DNA of 64,000 bases from Chloroflexota bacterium (lineage in GTDB: Bacteria > Chloroflexota > UBA11872): the NCBI GenBank assembly GCA_022826485.1, contig JAJDUU010000035.1:145689-209688 (forward strand), read 5' to 3'. Shown in pieces: positions 49,346 to 57,932 of the stretch. Under the pieces are notes generated by a model, which was not told where the DNA came from, ran no database searches, and saw nothing but the letters and a program-made list of their open reading frames with translations. Each line of letters starts with the position of its first letter. The first letter of the stretch is position 1. The translations under genes were made by a program, and so were the position numbers.

Positions 49346-51589
49346 CTAGCCGCCGTGCCACCGCCGTTGAATCAACGACCTGACGTTGGCTGCGGCTTCC
49401 GGGGGCAAGCCGAACGCAAACGCGTCAGTGAATGCCTTCTCAAACGGCGGTGACTGCGGAAGACGGCACGGGACGCCCAAGAGTGGCTGCGCAGGCCAAC
49501 ATTTGCTGTATAGCGGGTAACGGCCATTCACCGCGGCAATGAGCCTGGCGAATCCGTCGCGAAACTGCGCCTCGCCTAATGTTCGATATAGATCAAGAAA
49601 GAACCTTGCGCCAAACTGACCATGGCAGGCAGCATCTAGGGTGCGCGATAACTCAATCACGTTATCGACCTGGCAATGCACCTGTTGATTGGACGCATTG
49701 AATTCACGTGATTCAGGTACCCAATCGGGACTGCGATAACCCAATCCGACTTCAACGATCGCAGCAATCCCCTCGGCTGTCCAATTGGGAGTGTATCCCC
49801 GCACCTGACCAGCGTAATATCGCGCAATTAGATTGACCAAGACTCGTCGTGTGTCATGTGACATTGAGTCATGCTCGATGTATTGCGAACCGATGATGAT
49901 ATGGTCGCCTCTATGCGCGCCCGGACTGCCGGACGTGTATCCAGGCCGGGCATGTACGATCAAATGATTATGGGGAAATGGAAGCTTTGTAAACGCAACG
50001 ATCTGCTGGAGCACAGTTTCCAGGGCGGCCATCGTATTGTGTGCTACTCGCTGATCACGATTATGAATGACAATCAAGCGTATTGGTCCAGAGAGCGGGA
50101 GATGAACGTCTTTGATGCTGATACGCGTGTTCTCATGCCTACTGTGGAGAGCGGCGGCGTAGTCAATTGGTCCCTGAGCGAAGTGATCGGGCCCGCCAAG
50201 CGAATACAGGAGTGCCTGGTGATCGGTGATGCCGCCGGACGCTGCGAAGCCATGGAGAAGGGTAAGGGCATAGTCGTAGCCGCCGACTTCTTCGAAGTTG
50301 GCGCCGCTGGGTGAGGAACGCGCATCCCCGAAGAATGGTGAACGTTCGATGAAGTCTCGCTCGTACCCTTCGAGCCTATCCAAGAATGGCATGTCAAGCA
50401 TGGTGAGGAGAAGGTCATTGACCTCGACGTATCTGCCAGAAAAGACTCCTGCACCAATTGGTGTGATGAGGGCAAAGCGGAGAAAGGACCCTGCGAAGAG
50501 CATCTCGTCCCATGTGACTCCATCGCGCATCCAGGGTTTGTGCATGAGCTTGCGGAACGATGATGGCCATTGCTCTTGGGGGGCGTTGAGCAATATGCTG
50601 AGTAGCAGAGGCTGGGCGGGTCCGATGTGCTTGCGGGTCCAGGAGATGTCGGCGAATGCGAGAAGCATGTTGAGGGTCGCTTCGGCTAGCACGTCCGGTG
50701 GGCGTTGCAACCATGCGGGCTGTCGCTCAACGACGAGGGTCCAAAAGAGCTCCTGGGACGAGGAAAAGAGCTTGCGGAGAAGCAAGACGCTTGACTCTTC
50801 GTGCGGAAAGACGCCGTCGGCAACCCAGGGCAGGGCTTGAATCGCCGAGTGCAGGACATAGTCCGGAGCAGGTGCTAAGCGCTTGGCCGCGTCCGGGATG
50901 ATGACGTTGGAGAGCGTTTTGAGCTTGTCCGGCACGTTCTGGAGGTTGACCCGCCCGACGGTGACGCCGGCAGCCGGCACCTGCCAGACCACGAAGACCG
51001 TGCGCTGGGTGCGCAGCAGCTGCACGCCCGCGGGGTTGCCGTCAACCGCACGTTCCTCGTACCGGATCGGCAGGCCGTAGAGGTTGAGCCAATCCGGCTC
51101 GCGGAGAAACCGCTCCTTGATGGCCTCATTCTGGTCGAGCAGCGCCAGGTGGTTTCGGATGATGGCGCCGAAGGTCGCACCCTGGTCCTCCTCGAGGACC
51201 TGATGGGGTGGCACGAAGGGCAACTCGACCGACGGATAGCGGTTCGCCAGCGCGTCGAGGGTGTTGTAGTAGTTCATTCGCTGCCTGCTGGGGTCCCACT
51301 GCAGGAGCACCTTTTGAAACGCTTGGAGGGTGAAGGGTCCATCGGTCCAGCGCTGGCTGATGGGATAGCCGATCGCCTGCGCTTCGAGGTCGCGAACGAA
51401 ATCCCACATCGGCACGCCGTCGGCATTGGTGACGGCGTAGCCGTCGATAGGGTTGGAGGTGTCCCCGCCGGTGATGGTGAAGAGGCAGCCGGCGTCGAGG
51501 TCGAAACCCTCGCAATCAAGGGCGTGGGCCGGCGCCGCCACGGCAAAGACCGCCGCAGCAACGACCAAGCCGATCGCTAGCTTTCGCAC
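49346..51589 (-). CDS. Exported protein with degenerate gluzincin (M1-like) peptidase domain
   Basis: A 747-residue protein with an N-terminal signal peptide (KLAIGLVVAAAVFAVAAPAHA, cleaved after AHA). The first part includes a beta-rich segment (AIGYPISQRWTDGPFTLQAF, VLLQWDPSRQ) typical of Chloroflexi exported proteins. Near residues 586-607 the layout matches a gluzincin metal site: NLIARYY where HExxH would be, followed by WTAEGIAAIVE, in which the Glu of the third ligand survives. His, Glu and His of the first motif are replaced by Asn, Leu and Arg, so zinc binding and peptidase activity should be lost. The start is GTG 51589 with GGGAG 5 bases upstream. GC is lower in the 3' half. It may act as a binding protein in the cell envelope. 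Confidence 0.75.
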   Translation of the reverse strand: MRKLAIGLVVAAAVFAVAAPAHALDCEGFDLDAGCLFTITGGDTSNPIDGYAVTNADGVPMWDFVRDLEAQAIGYPISQRWTDGPFTLQAFQKVLLQWDPSRQRMNYYNTLDALANRYPSVELPFVPPHQVLEEDQGATFGAIIRNHLALLDQNEAIKERFLREPDWLNLYGLPIRYEERAVDGNPAGVQLLRTQRTVFVVWQVPAAGVTVGRVNLQNVPDKLKTLSNVIIPDAAKRLAPAPDYVLHSAIQALPWVADGVFPHEESSVLLLRKLFSSSQELFWTLVVERQPAWLQRPPDVLAEATLNMLLAFADISWTRKHIGPAQPLLLSILLNAPQEQWPSSFRKLMHKPWMRDGVTWDEMLFAGSFLRFALITPIGAGVFSGRYVEVNDLLLTMLDMPFLDRLEGYERDFIERSPFFGDARSSPSGANFEEVGGYDYALTLLHGFAASGGITDHQALLYSLGGPDHFAQGPIDYAAALHSRHENTRISIKDVHLPLSGPIRLIVIHNRDQRVAHNTMAALETVLQQIVAFTKLPFPHNHLIVHARPGYTSGSPGAHRGDHIIIGSQYIEHDSMSHDTRRVLVNLIARYYAGQVRGYTPNWTAEGIAAIVEVGLGYRSPDWVPESREFNASNQQVHCQVDNVIELSRTLDAACHGQFGARFFLDLYRTLGEAQFRDGFARLIAAVNGRYPLYSKCWPAQPLLGVPCRLPQSPPFEKAFTDAFAFGLPPEAAANVRSLIQRRWHGG

Positions 51590-51709
51590 CCTGCTCCCGG
51601 CTGCCTGCCCTTCGGCGAGGTTCCGAAGTGTTCTATATGGGAACGCCGCGGCGTGTCAATCGGCGGACACAGAATCCGCGCGAGGCACGAGTGCCTTGGC
51701 TGTCATCAG

Positions 51710-52795
51710 CTAGAAGCCGTTGGCTTCGTCGCCGAACCACTTGGTGATCAGCGTGTTGAGCGTGCCGTCGTCTTTCATCTCGCCGATGGCTTGGTCCAGC
51801 CTGTCCTTCAGTTCCCCGTCGTCTTCTCGAACGCCGATGCCGACGCCGAGGTCGAGGTTCACCTCGGGCCCGACGATGGCCAGCATCCCCTCGTGCTCGG
51901 CCATGCTGTCGCGCGCGAACGCCAGGTCCACCAGCGCCGCATCGGCCTCGCCGCTCAACACGGCCGCAATGGCGTCGGGTACCAACTCGTACTCGAGAAG
52001 GGTTGGGCCCGATTGCGACGCCAGGTGGTCGGCCTGGACCGTGGCCCCCTGTGCGGCCACCTTGCCATTGATCACTTCGTCGCCGGCGCCGGCCGCAGCG
52101 AGATACACCGTCACGCTGGGTGGGAGGTACGGCTGTGTGAAATCAATGACCTCGTCTCGTTTCAGCGTGATGCTCATTCCGGCAATGATCGTGTCGAATT
52201 GCCCGGCTACCAGATCCGGAATGATGGTGTCCCACTCGGCGATAACCCAGGTGCACTCGAGATTGGCTCGCTGACATAGCTCGTCACCAAGCTCCCGCTC
52301 GAACCCGTCGATCTCACCGGCGTCGTTGATGAAGTTGTAGGGCGGATAGGCGCCCTCGGTTGCTATTCGGACGGCTTCGGGAGCTTCGGAGCACGCCAGG
52401 GAAACTGCGAGGAGGACCGCCACCATGACGCCGACGAGAATGCCCCTAGACATGTCTATCGCTCCCAATGTCGTTCCAAGAGTCCCCTCGGAGTTTCTCA
52501 CGCGCGTTCCGCTCCGCCCGCCGCCGGACATGGCCGGGAGGATTGTCAGGGTGTCGCCGCTGTTCATGGGCGAAGCCAGGCCATCGAGCGTGGCGACATC
52601 CTGCTCGTTGAGGAACAGGTTCGTGGCCTCGAGCACATTGCCGCTCGGCGGCGTGAGCGATTCCCGCAGCGTCGGATAGACCGCGAAGAGCGCTTCGAGC
52701 GCCTCCTGCACCGTGGACGCCTCGACCTCGACGCTGCGCGCCCCCGAGGTGTGGTGCCGCAGCACCTGGGGAATGCGGACGGTGACGGTGGGCAT
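51710..52795 (-). CDS. MoaD/ThiS-like domain in one open frame with an amino-acid-type periplasmic binding protein
   Basis: One open frame of 361 codons. Residues 1-92 form a MoaD/ThiS ubiquitin-fold sulfur carrier: MPTVTVRIPQVLRHH, VEVEASTVQEALEAL, LNEQDVATLDG, and LTILPAMSGG, the position where MoaD normally ends in Gly-Gly. The frame then continues without a stop through about 22 linker residues to an internal ATG (52453). From there the sequence is a family 3 solute-binding protein of 247 residues: lipoprotein-like signal peptide GILVGVMVAVLLAVSLAC, then VRIATEGAYPPYNFINDAGE, DGFERELGDELC, DTIIAGMSITLKR, and GIGVREDDGELKDRLDQA. A membrane lipoprotein preceded by a cytosolic carrier is topologically unlikely, so either two proteins are made (internal ribosome site GGGAG) or a stop was lost. 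No transporter permease or ATPase genes are adjacent. Confidence 0.72.
   Translation of the reverse strand: MPTVTVRIPQVLRHHTSGARSVEVEASTVQEALEALFAVYPTLRESLTPPSGNVLEATNLFLNEQDVATLDGLASPMNSGDTLTILPAMSGGGRSGTRVRNSEGTLGTTLGAIDMSRGILVGVMVAVLLAVSLACSEAPEAVRIATEGAYPPYNFINDAGEIDGFERELGDELCQRANLECTWVIAEWDTIIPDLVAGQFDTIIAGMSITLKRDEVIDFTQPYLPPSVTVYLAAAGAGDEVINGKVAAQGATVQADHLASQSGPTLLEYELVPDAIAAVLSGEADAALVDLAFARDSMAEHEGMLAIVGPEVNLDLGVGIGVREDDGELKDRLDQAIGEMKDDGTLNTLITKWFGDEANGF
52453..52467 (-). promoter_or_regulatory. Internal ribosome binding site and start of the binding protein
   Basis: On the minus strand GGGAG is followed by CGATAGAC and the ATG at 52453. It supports independent translation of the binding protein inside the longer frame. 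Confidence 0.5.
52520..52795 (-). other. MoaD/ThiS-like domain ending in Gly-Gly
   Basis: The 92-residue carrier part of the long frame. The terminal Gly-Gly at 52520-52525 would be the activation and thiocarboxylate site in a free MoaD; here the frame continues GRSGTRVRNSEGTLGTT. Standalone MoaD would need proteolytic release after Gly-Gly or a separate stop. Confidence 0.6.
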
Positions 52796-52928
52796 GAGGC
52801 GGTGGCGTGGCTTGGGACCGGGGCATTTTCCGCGATGCGCCGCGCCGGTGGCAACGAGGCCGCGCCACTTTCGGCGCTCCCCGCCGGGGCTTAGGATGGG
52901 ATAGCGGATCCGCCAAGTGAGAAACCCA

Positions 52929-53285
52929 ATGCAACCCAAGGTCGTCGATCCCAGCGACGTCGTCGCGGAGCACGTCTATCCGGACGCCCCGAGCAAGGTC
53001 GTCAAGCGCAACCTGGTGACCCACCGGGACGACGCGCCGAACTTTGGCATGCGGCTGTTCGAGGTCGAGGCCGGCGGCGCCACGGATCATCACCAGCACC
53101 CCTGGGAGCACGAGGTGTTCATCGTCAGCGGCAGCGGCCACCTGCTGACCGACGACGGCCTCAAGCCCTTCGCGCAGGGTCAGGCCGTGTTCGTGCCGCC
53201 CATGGCCATGCACCAGTTCCAGAACACGGGCCACGCGCCGCTGCAGTTCATCTGCATGGTCCCCAACAGCGGGGATTGTCAGTAG
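52929..53285 (+). CDS. Cupin-domain protein
   Basis: A 118-residue single cupin barrel. Metal-binding motif 1 is DHHQHPWEHEVFIVSGSG (His residues and Glu), and motif 2 is near PPMAMHQFQNTG (His). The domain also carries VDPSDVVAEHVYPDAPS at the N-terminus. Candidate roles are small-molecule isomerase, dioxygenase or sensor. ATG 52929 is chosen; GTG 52917 would add four residues. It diverges from the MoaD-like gene. Confidence 0.83.
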   Translation: MQPKVVDPSDVVAEHVYPDAPSKVVKRNLVTHRDDAPNFGMRLFEVEAGGATDHHQHPWEHEVFIVSGSGHLLTDDGLKPFAQGQAVFVPPMAMHQFQNTGHAPLQFICMVPNSGDCQ

Positions 53286-53301
53286 CGCGGACGCGCAGAG
53301 G

Positions 53302-53374
53302 CGCCCCCGAGGGAATTCGAATCCCTGTCGCCACCTTGAAAGGGTGGTGTCCTAGGCCTCTAGACGACGGGGGC
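53302..53374 (-). tRNA. tRNA-Glu (anticodon TTC)
   Basis: Reading from 53374 to 53302: acceptor arm GCCCCCG/CGGGGGC, D loop TCTAGAGGCCTAGGA, anticodon stem CCACC/GGTGG with loop CTTTCAA (anticodon TTC), T arm with loop TTCGAAT, discriminator G (53302). The CCA end is not encoded. Length is 73 bases. Confidence 0.93.
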
Positions 53375-53705
53375 CGTGGTGCGGGCGGATCACTCTAGCA
53401 CCGAGATCGGCGCTGGTAACCGTGTATCAGTACGGGCCGGCGCGTCCGCCGGTTCTTGGAGTGGCGGGCCTTGTGCCCGCCCGCGGCCGGCACCGCCTCC
53501 AGCCACCTGTCACTCTGGCAGAGCGTCGCCACTCCGAGCATCGCAAATGCCCCCGCGCCTCCCCAACGCTCGCGGCGCGCACAGAGCGAGAATCGGTCGC
53601 GGGTCGTGCGCAGCGACCTCCTCTCCCTTGATGGGAGAGGATTGAGGTGAGGGTGATGACTGATGTGCAAGGGCGCGTCCGCCGTTGGTCGCAGCGCGTC
53701 GCGCC
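53375..53705. other. Intergenic region upstream of the AlkD operon
   Basis: About 330 bases with no gene. It holds a stem-loop repeat (53618-53653, CTCCTCTCCCTTGATGGGAG) related to the one at 8568-8606, and no other recognisable signal. Confidence 0.6.
53618..53653. repeat. Stem-loop repeat (CTCTCCCTTGATGGGAGAGG type)
   Basis: CCTCCTCTCCCTTGATGGGA followed by GAGGATTGAGGTGAGGG forms a hairpin of the same class as the CATCCTAGCCTTC repeats. Confidence 0.6.
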
Positions 53706-54470
53706 ATGAGGAATCCGCTTCCCGACAGTCCGCAAGACGCAGCCCTTGTGCTCCGCTCGCGTCTCGAAGCCGTCGCCGACCCGGTGCGTGCGGCGGCCGA
53801 GGCCAAATACCTGAAGCTGGAGCGCCGCCGGGTGATCGGCACCTCGATGCCCGGCGCCGAGCGCGTGCTGACGGGCTTCGTCCAGGACTTTGGCCTACCG
53901 TCGGATCTGAGCCTGTTCGAAACGCTCTTCGATGCATCGCTCGAAGAAGCCTGGTGCGCGATCTGGATGCTGGCGGCCCAGCCGGCATTCAGCGCCGAGA
54001 CCTGGCGGCTCACCGAGGCCTGGAGCGGCGCCCCTGACACCTGGGCGCTGGCCGACCCGATTTCGCTGCTGCTGGTGGCGGGCCACCTCGACGCCGGCGT
54101 CATCGACGACGATGTGCTGCGCGCCTGGGCCGCGCGCGAAGAGCCGTTCTGGTATCGGCGCGTGGCCCTGGTGGCGACGGTGTCGCTCAACGACGGCCTG
54201 CACGGTCCCACCCGGCGTCGCCTGCGGCGCATTGGGCGCGTACCTCCCATCGGCGAGTCGCCGCGGCCGGGCCTGAGCTTCGACCTGCTGGAAGCCAGCA
54301 TCCACGACCGGCGGCACTTCATTCGCCTCGGCATCGGCTGGGCGCTGCGACCGTTGTCGGCGGTGGATCCCGAGGGCGTGGCGGCGTTCGTCCAGCGCCA
54401 CCGCGCCCAAATCACCAAGGCCATGCTGCGCAAGGCGCGCCTGGACGACGACGGCAGGCGGACGGCGTGA
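53706..54470 (+). CDS. DNA alkylation repair protein (AlkD-like HEAT-repeat)
   Basis: A 254-residue all-helical protein of the DNA alkylation repair superfamily. Repeating helical pairs run from VLRSRLEAVADPVRAAAEAK to RHFIRLGIGWALRPLSAVDP, with conserved LERRRVIGTSMPG and the Trp/Asp-containing ALADPISLLLVAGHL and EPFWYRRVALVATV. AlkD-type glycosylases remove N3- and N7-alkylpurines without flipping the base. The start is ATG 53706. The stop overlaps the nucleoside hydrolase start by 4 bases (GTGA), so it heads a coupled operon of four genes. Confidence 0.83.
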   Translation: MRNPLPDSPQDAALVLRSRLEAVADPVRAAAEAKYLKLERRRVIGTSMPGAERVLTGFVQDFGLPSDLSLFETLFDASLEEAWCAIWMLAAQPAFSAETWRLTEAWSGAPDTWALADPISLLLVAGHLDAGVIDDDVLRAWAAREEPFWYRRVALVATVSLNDGLHGPTRRRLRRIGRVPPIGESPRPGLSFDLLEASIHDRRHFIRLGIGWALRPLSAVDPEGVAAFVQRHRAQITKAMLRKARLDDDGRRTA

Positions 54471-55330
54471 TCTCGCTCATCCTCGACTCCGACATCGGCG
54501 ACGACGTTGACGACGCCTTTGCGCTGGCATTCGCTGCGCGGCATCCGCGGATTCGCCTCTGCGCGGTCACGACCGTGCTGGGCGACACGCGCTGGCGGGC
54601 GGCGCTGGCGCTGCGCTTGCTGGATGAGATGGACATTGACGACGTTCCCGTGGCGGCGGGCGAACCGAACGCCGGCATCGAGGGCATCCCCCTTTCAGGC
54701 GACGTGGTGCTGCCGCTCGGCGGCGGTGATCCCCGCTGCGATCCCCGTTCGGCCGTCGACCTCATGGCCGACGTGATCGCGACCGCGCCGGAACCGGTGT
54801 GGCTCGCAACCATTGGTCCGGCCACCAACGCCGCCGCGCTGCTGAGCGAGCGCCCCGAGGCGCTGGACCGCTTGGCCGGAATCGTGATGATGGGCGGCCG
54901 GGACGACGCGTCGAACCTGCGCGAGCACAATTTCGGCGCCGATCCCTCCGCCGCGGCCGCCGTGTGCAACAGCGGCCGGGAGGTGCGGGTGGGCGACTAT
55001 CTCGTCACGTCCCAAGCCCAGTTGCGGCGGGCCGACCTGCCCCGCGTGCGACGCGCCCCGGGCATTGGCGCCTCGCTGAGCCTGATGCTCGAGACCTATT
55101 TCGATCGGCGCCAGCGCGATTGGACCAGCATGTACGACCCCGCGGCGCTCACGCTGGCCTTGGGCGACGTCCTTCTGCGACTCGATCCGACGCCCCGGCG
55201 CGCCGAGGTTGCGGCAGGTCAGGTTCGGTTCGAGTTGGCGAGCCGGGAGTCGCGGTTGCGCCTCGCCGCGTCGATCGACGCGGCGGCCTTCCACCGCGAG
55301 CTCCTCGATGTCATCGGCTGCAACCCATGA
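54467..55330 (+). CDS. Inosine/uridine-preferring nucleoside hydrolase family
   Basis: A 287-residue hydrolase with the N-terminal calcium-binding loop DSDIGDDVDDAFAL and the second loop MMGGRDDASNLREHNFGADP (Asn and Asp ligands). Near the C-terminus SMYDPAALTLALG provides the Asp ligand. The usual catalytic His before the Asp (HDP) is replaced by Tyr, so the site is altered. Enzymes split N-ribosides into base and ribose. The GTG start overlaps AlkD and the stop overlaps the nucleotidyltransferase start (ATGA), pointing to one transcript. Salvage of bases released by repair is possible but speculative. Confidence 0.85.
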   Translation: MISLILDSDIGDDVDDAFALAFAARHPRIRLCAVTTVLGDTRWRAALALRLLDEMDIDDVPVAAGEPNAGIEGIPLSGDVVLPLGGGDPRCDPRSAVDLMADVIATAPEPVWLATIGPATNAAALLSERPEALDRLAGIVMMGGRDDASNLREHNFGADPSAAAAVCNSGREVRVGDYLVTSQAQLRRADLPRVRRAPGIGASLSLMLETYFDRRQRDWTSMYDPAALTLALGDVLLRLDPTPRRAEVAAGQVRFELASRESRLRLAASIDAAAFHRELLDVIGCNP

Positions 55331-56652
55331 ACCTGCCGGCCAGCCCCAACCTGCCGCCCGAAAGTCCGCAGTTGCAGTTCGTCGAAGCGGCGCGCGCGGT
55401 GTTGGGGCGTGACCCCAGGATCGCCGGGGCGTGGCTTGGCGGCAGCATCGCCGCGGGAACGGCGGACCGCTGGTCGGACGTGGACCTGCGGTTGGCCGTG
55501 GAGGAAGCCGACCTGGGCGCCGTCAGCGACGCAATACAGGCGACGCTGGCGGCGATCCGTCCCGTGCTGGGATGGTTCGGGCGGCCCGTTCGCGGCGGGC
55601 ATCTCGTCGTATTCACCTTCGAGGGGCCGCTGCGCGCGGACGTGGAGATTGCAACGCCGGCGGCTCTGCGCGGCCCGCGGCACGAGGCGGTCGCGCCCCT
55701 AATCGACCCGAACGGGCAGGTTGCGCGGTTTGCCGGCACCCCCTTCGCACCGCCATTACTGACCCCGGCGGAGTTGATCGAGCGCGAGGCGGCGCGGGTT
55801 CCGGTTGAGCTGGGACGGCTGCAGCAGGCCATCGAGAACCGCTCGATCCTGAAGGCGGTCCAGGCCCAGGCCACGCTGCTGGAGTCCGCCCAGCGTCTGC
55901 TCCTGCTGCTGCGCGACCCGCACGCCGCGGGTCTCGCGGGACCCAAGCACGCGGCGGACGTGTTGATGGCAGCCGATGTCGAGCTGCTGCTGGATCCGCT
56001 GGCTGCCTGGAGCCCCGCCTGGCCCGATCCGGCGGCTGACGCCATCGACCCGACCCTCGATGTCCTGCGTCCGCTCGTGGCGGAGGTTCGGAATCGCCAC
56101 GGAACAACCGTGCCCTTGCTACCAGAGCCGCCGGACTCGGCAAGCGACCCGGCTGGTGGGAGCTACTTCAGCCGCGGAGCGCTCACGGCGGCCGGAGCCG
56201 TTGCCGCCGCCGACACCCTGCTCGTGCACGCCATGGTCGGCGCCGGCTACTACAACCGCAGCCTGTACTCCGGGCTGCTCTGGGGCTATGCCATGTTCGC
56301 GCAACTCGCCGCCGACCTGGCCCGCGTGCGGCAGGGCACGCCGGAGCTAGCAGCCCAACTTGCACCCGCCGCCGAGGCCGAGTTTCAGAACGCCCTGCGC
56401 CCGCTGCGGTGCGGCGGCGTCGCAGCCGTCCGCCTCGTCGCGGCCAACGTGGCGGCGCTGTATTCCCGCTATCTCGAACGCGCCTGCGACACGCTGGGGC
56501 TTCCCTACCAACGGCGGCTCGACCGCGAGGTCAACGCCTATCTGTATCGCCAAGGCGTGTTCGCCTATGACGTGACTGGCGGTCTCCCCAACCCCACCGT
56601 CCGGTCAGGCACAATGAGCGCCGCCGACTCTTATCCGAAGGCTGGCCCGTGA
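55327..56652 (+). CDS. Nucleotidyltransferase-domain protein
   Basis: A 441-residue protein with an N-terminal pol-beta-type nucleotidyltransferase domain: GGSIAAGTADRWSDVDLRLA gives Gly-Ser (38-40) and the catalytic Asp51 and Asp53; a third acidic ligand (RADVEIATP) follows. The remaining ~300 residues are a helical domain (LLESAQRLLLLLRDPHAAG; GYYNRSLYSGLLWGYAMFAQ) resembling aminoglycoside- or kanamycin-type nucleotidyltransferases. It should adenylylate or uridylylate a small molecule; substrate unknown. ATG 55327 overlaps the upstream stop, and the stop (56650-56652) overlaps the aminotransferase start (GTGA). Confidence 0.8.
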   Translation: MNLPASPNLPPESPQLQFVEAARAVLGRDPRIAGAWLGGSIAAGTADRWSDVDLRLAVEEADLGAVSDAIQATLAAIRPVLGWFGRPVRGGHLVVFTFEGPLRADVEIATPAALRGPRHEAVAPLIDPNGQVARFAGTPFAPPLLTPAELIEREAARVPVELGRLQQAIENRSILKAVQAQATLLESAQRLLLLLRDPHAAGLAGPKHAADVLMAADVELLLDPLAAWSPAWPDPAADAIDPTLDVLRPLVAEVRNRHGTTVPLLPEPPDSASDPAGGSYFSRGALTAAGAVAAADTLLVHAMVGAGYYNRSLYSGLLWGYAMFAQLAADLARVRQGTPELAAQLAPAAEAEFQNALRPLRCGGVAAVRLVAANVAALYSRYLERACDTLGLPYQRRLDREVNAYLYRQGVFAYDVTGGLPNPTVRSGTMSAADSYPKAGP

Positions 56653-57824
56653 AGATTTCGCAGCGTGTTCAAGACTTGGCCGAATCGGGAACCATTGCCG
56701 TTAGCAACAAGGTCGCGGCCATGCGCGCCCAGGGCATCGATGTCGTGAGCCTGGGCGCCGGAGAGCCCGACTTCGACACGCCGGACCACATCAAGGCCGC
56801 CGCGGCGGAGGCCCTGGGCGGCGGCGAGACCAAGTACGCCAAGCCGGCCTCGGGCGTGCCCGAGCTCAAGCAGGCAGTCGTCGCCAAGCTGCAGCGCGAG
56901 AACGGCCTCAGCTACACCACGGATCAGGTGGTCGCCAGCGTCGGCGGCAAGGAGGCGCTCTACCTCGCCTTCGCCACCCTGCTCGATCCGGGCGACGAGG
57001 TCATCATCCCCGCGCCCTATTGGGTGTCCTATCCCGAGCAGGTCAAGCTGGCCGGTGGCGTGCCCGTATTCGTCGACGCGGGCGCGGACGCCGGATTCAG
57101 GATCACCCCCGACCAGCTCCGCGACGCGCTCACGCCTCGCACCCGCGTCTTAGTCTTCAACTCGCCCAGCAACCCCACCGGCGCCGCCTATTCCCCCGAG
57201 GAAACCGACGCCCTGGCGGCGGTGCTGGCGGACACGGACGTGGTGACGTTCAGCGACGAGATGTACGACCGCTTGCTCTTTGGCGGGCGCACCTTCAAGA
57301 GCTTCGCCGCCACCTCCGACCACGCCTACGACCACACCATCACCTTCAACGCCGGCTCCAAGACCTACTCCATGACCGGCTGGCGCATCGGCTACGCCGC
57401 CGGTCCGGTGGACGTGATCAAGGGCATGGCCAAGCTCCAGTCTCAGACCACCAGCGGCGCGGCCACCTTCACCATGCACGCGCTGGCCGCCGCCCTGGAC
57501 GGCGACCAATCGTGCGTGGAGGTCATGCGCGCGGAGTTCGAGCGCCGCGGCAAGTTCCTCAGCGACCGCCTCAACGCCCTGGACGGCGTGGTCTGCCCCG
57601 AGCCGGGCGGCGCGTTCTACGCCTTCCCCGACGTCTCCGGCACGTTCGAGGCCAAGGGCGTGTCCGGCTCGACCGAGTGGGCCGGCCGCCTGCTGGAAGA
57701 CGCCCACGTGGGCGTGGTGCCGGGCAGCGACTTCGGCGCCGATTCCTGCGTGCGCCTCAGCTTCGCCACCAGCATGGCGGTCCTGGAAACCGCGCTGGAT
57801 CGGATCGAGGGCTTCCTGGCGTAG
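56649..57824 (+). CDS. Class I/II PLP aminotransferase, aspartate aminotransferase-like
   Basis: A 391-residue fold-type I PLP enzyme. The PLP Lys is Lys238 in FNAGSKTYSMTGWRIGYA, with NSPSNPTGAAYS at about 171-182 for phosphate and substrate, and DEMYDRLLFGG for cofactor ring contacts. It begins KISQRVQDLAESGTIAVSNK, as in class Ib aspartate aminotransferases. It uses 2-oxoglutarate or oxaloacetate as amino acceptors. The GTG start overlaps the preceding stop, so it is the last of four coupled genes. What it contributes to the AlkD/nucleoside group is not obvious. Confidence 0.9.
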   Translation: MKISQRVQDLAESGTIAVSNKVAAMRAQGIDVVSLGAGEPDFDTPDHIKAAAAEALGGGETKYAKPASGVPELKQAVVAKLQRENGLSYTTDQVVASVGGKEALYLAFATLLDPGDEVIIPAPYWVSYPEQVKLAGGVPVFVDAGADAGFRITPDQLRDALTPRTRVLVFNSPSNPTGAAYSPEETDALAAVLADTDVVTFSDEMYDRLLFGGRTFKSFAATSDHAYDHTITFNAGSKTYSMTGWRIGYAAGPVDVIKGMAKLQSQTTSGAATFTMHALAAALDGDQSCVEVMRAEFERRGKFLSDRLNALDGVVCPEPGGAFYAFPDVSGTFEAKGVSGSTEWAGRLLEDAHVGVVPGSDFGADSCVRLSFATSMAVLETALDRIEGFLA

Positions 57825-57932
57825 CTGCGCCGACGGCAAGCTGCGGCGTCTTGCGCGAGGTGCGCCCTTGAAGTTGCAGCCAGGCATTTGGCTCTGCCGC
57901 CTCGCCCTCGCTCGGTCTCTTGCGTCATCCCT

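Noticed and set aside
52796..52939. Longer start for the MoaD-like frame at 52939
   Set aside because: The added residues (GCIGFLTWRIRYPIL) are not related to any MoaD and overlap the divergent cupin start; ATG 52795 is the natural domain start.
53375..53705. A gene in the region between tRNA-Glu and AlkD
   Set aside because: Open frames there are short, Arg-rich on every strand and coincide with a stem-loop repeat.
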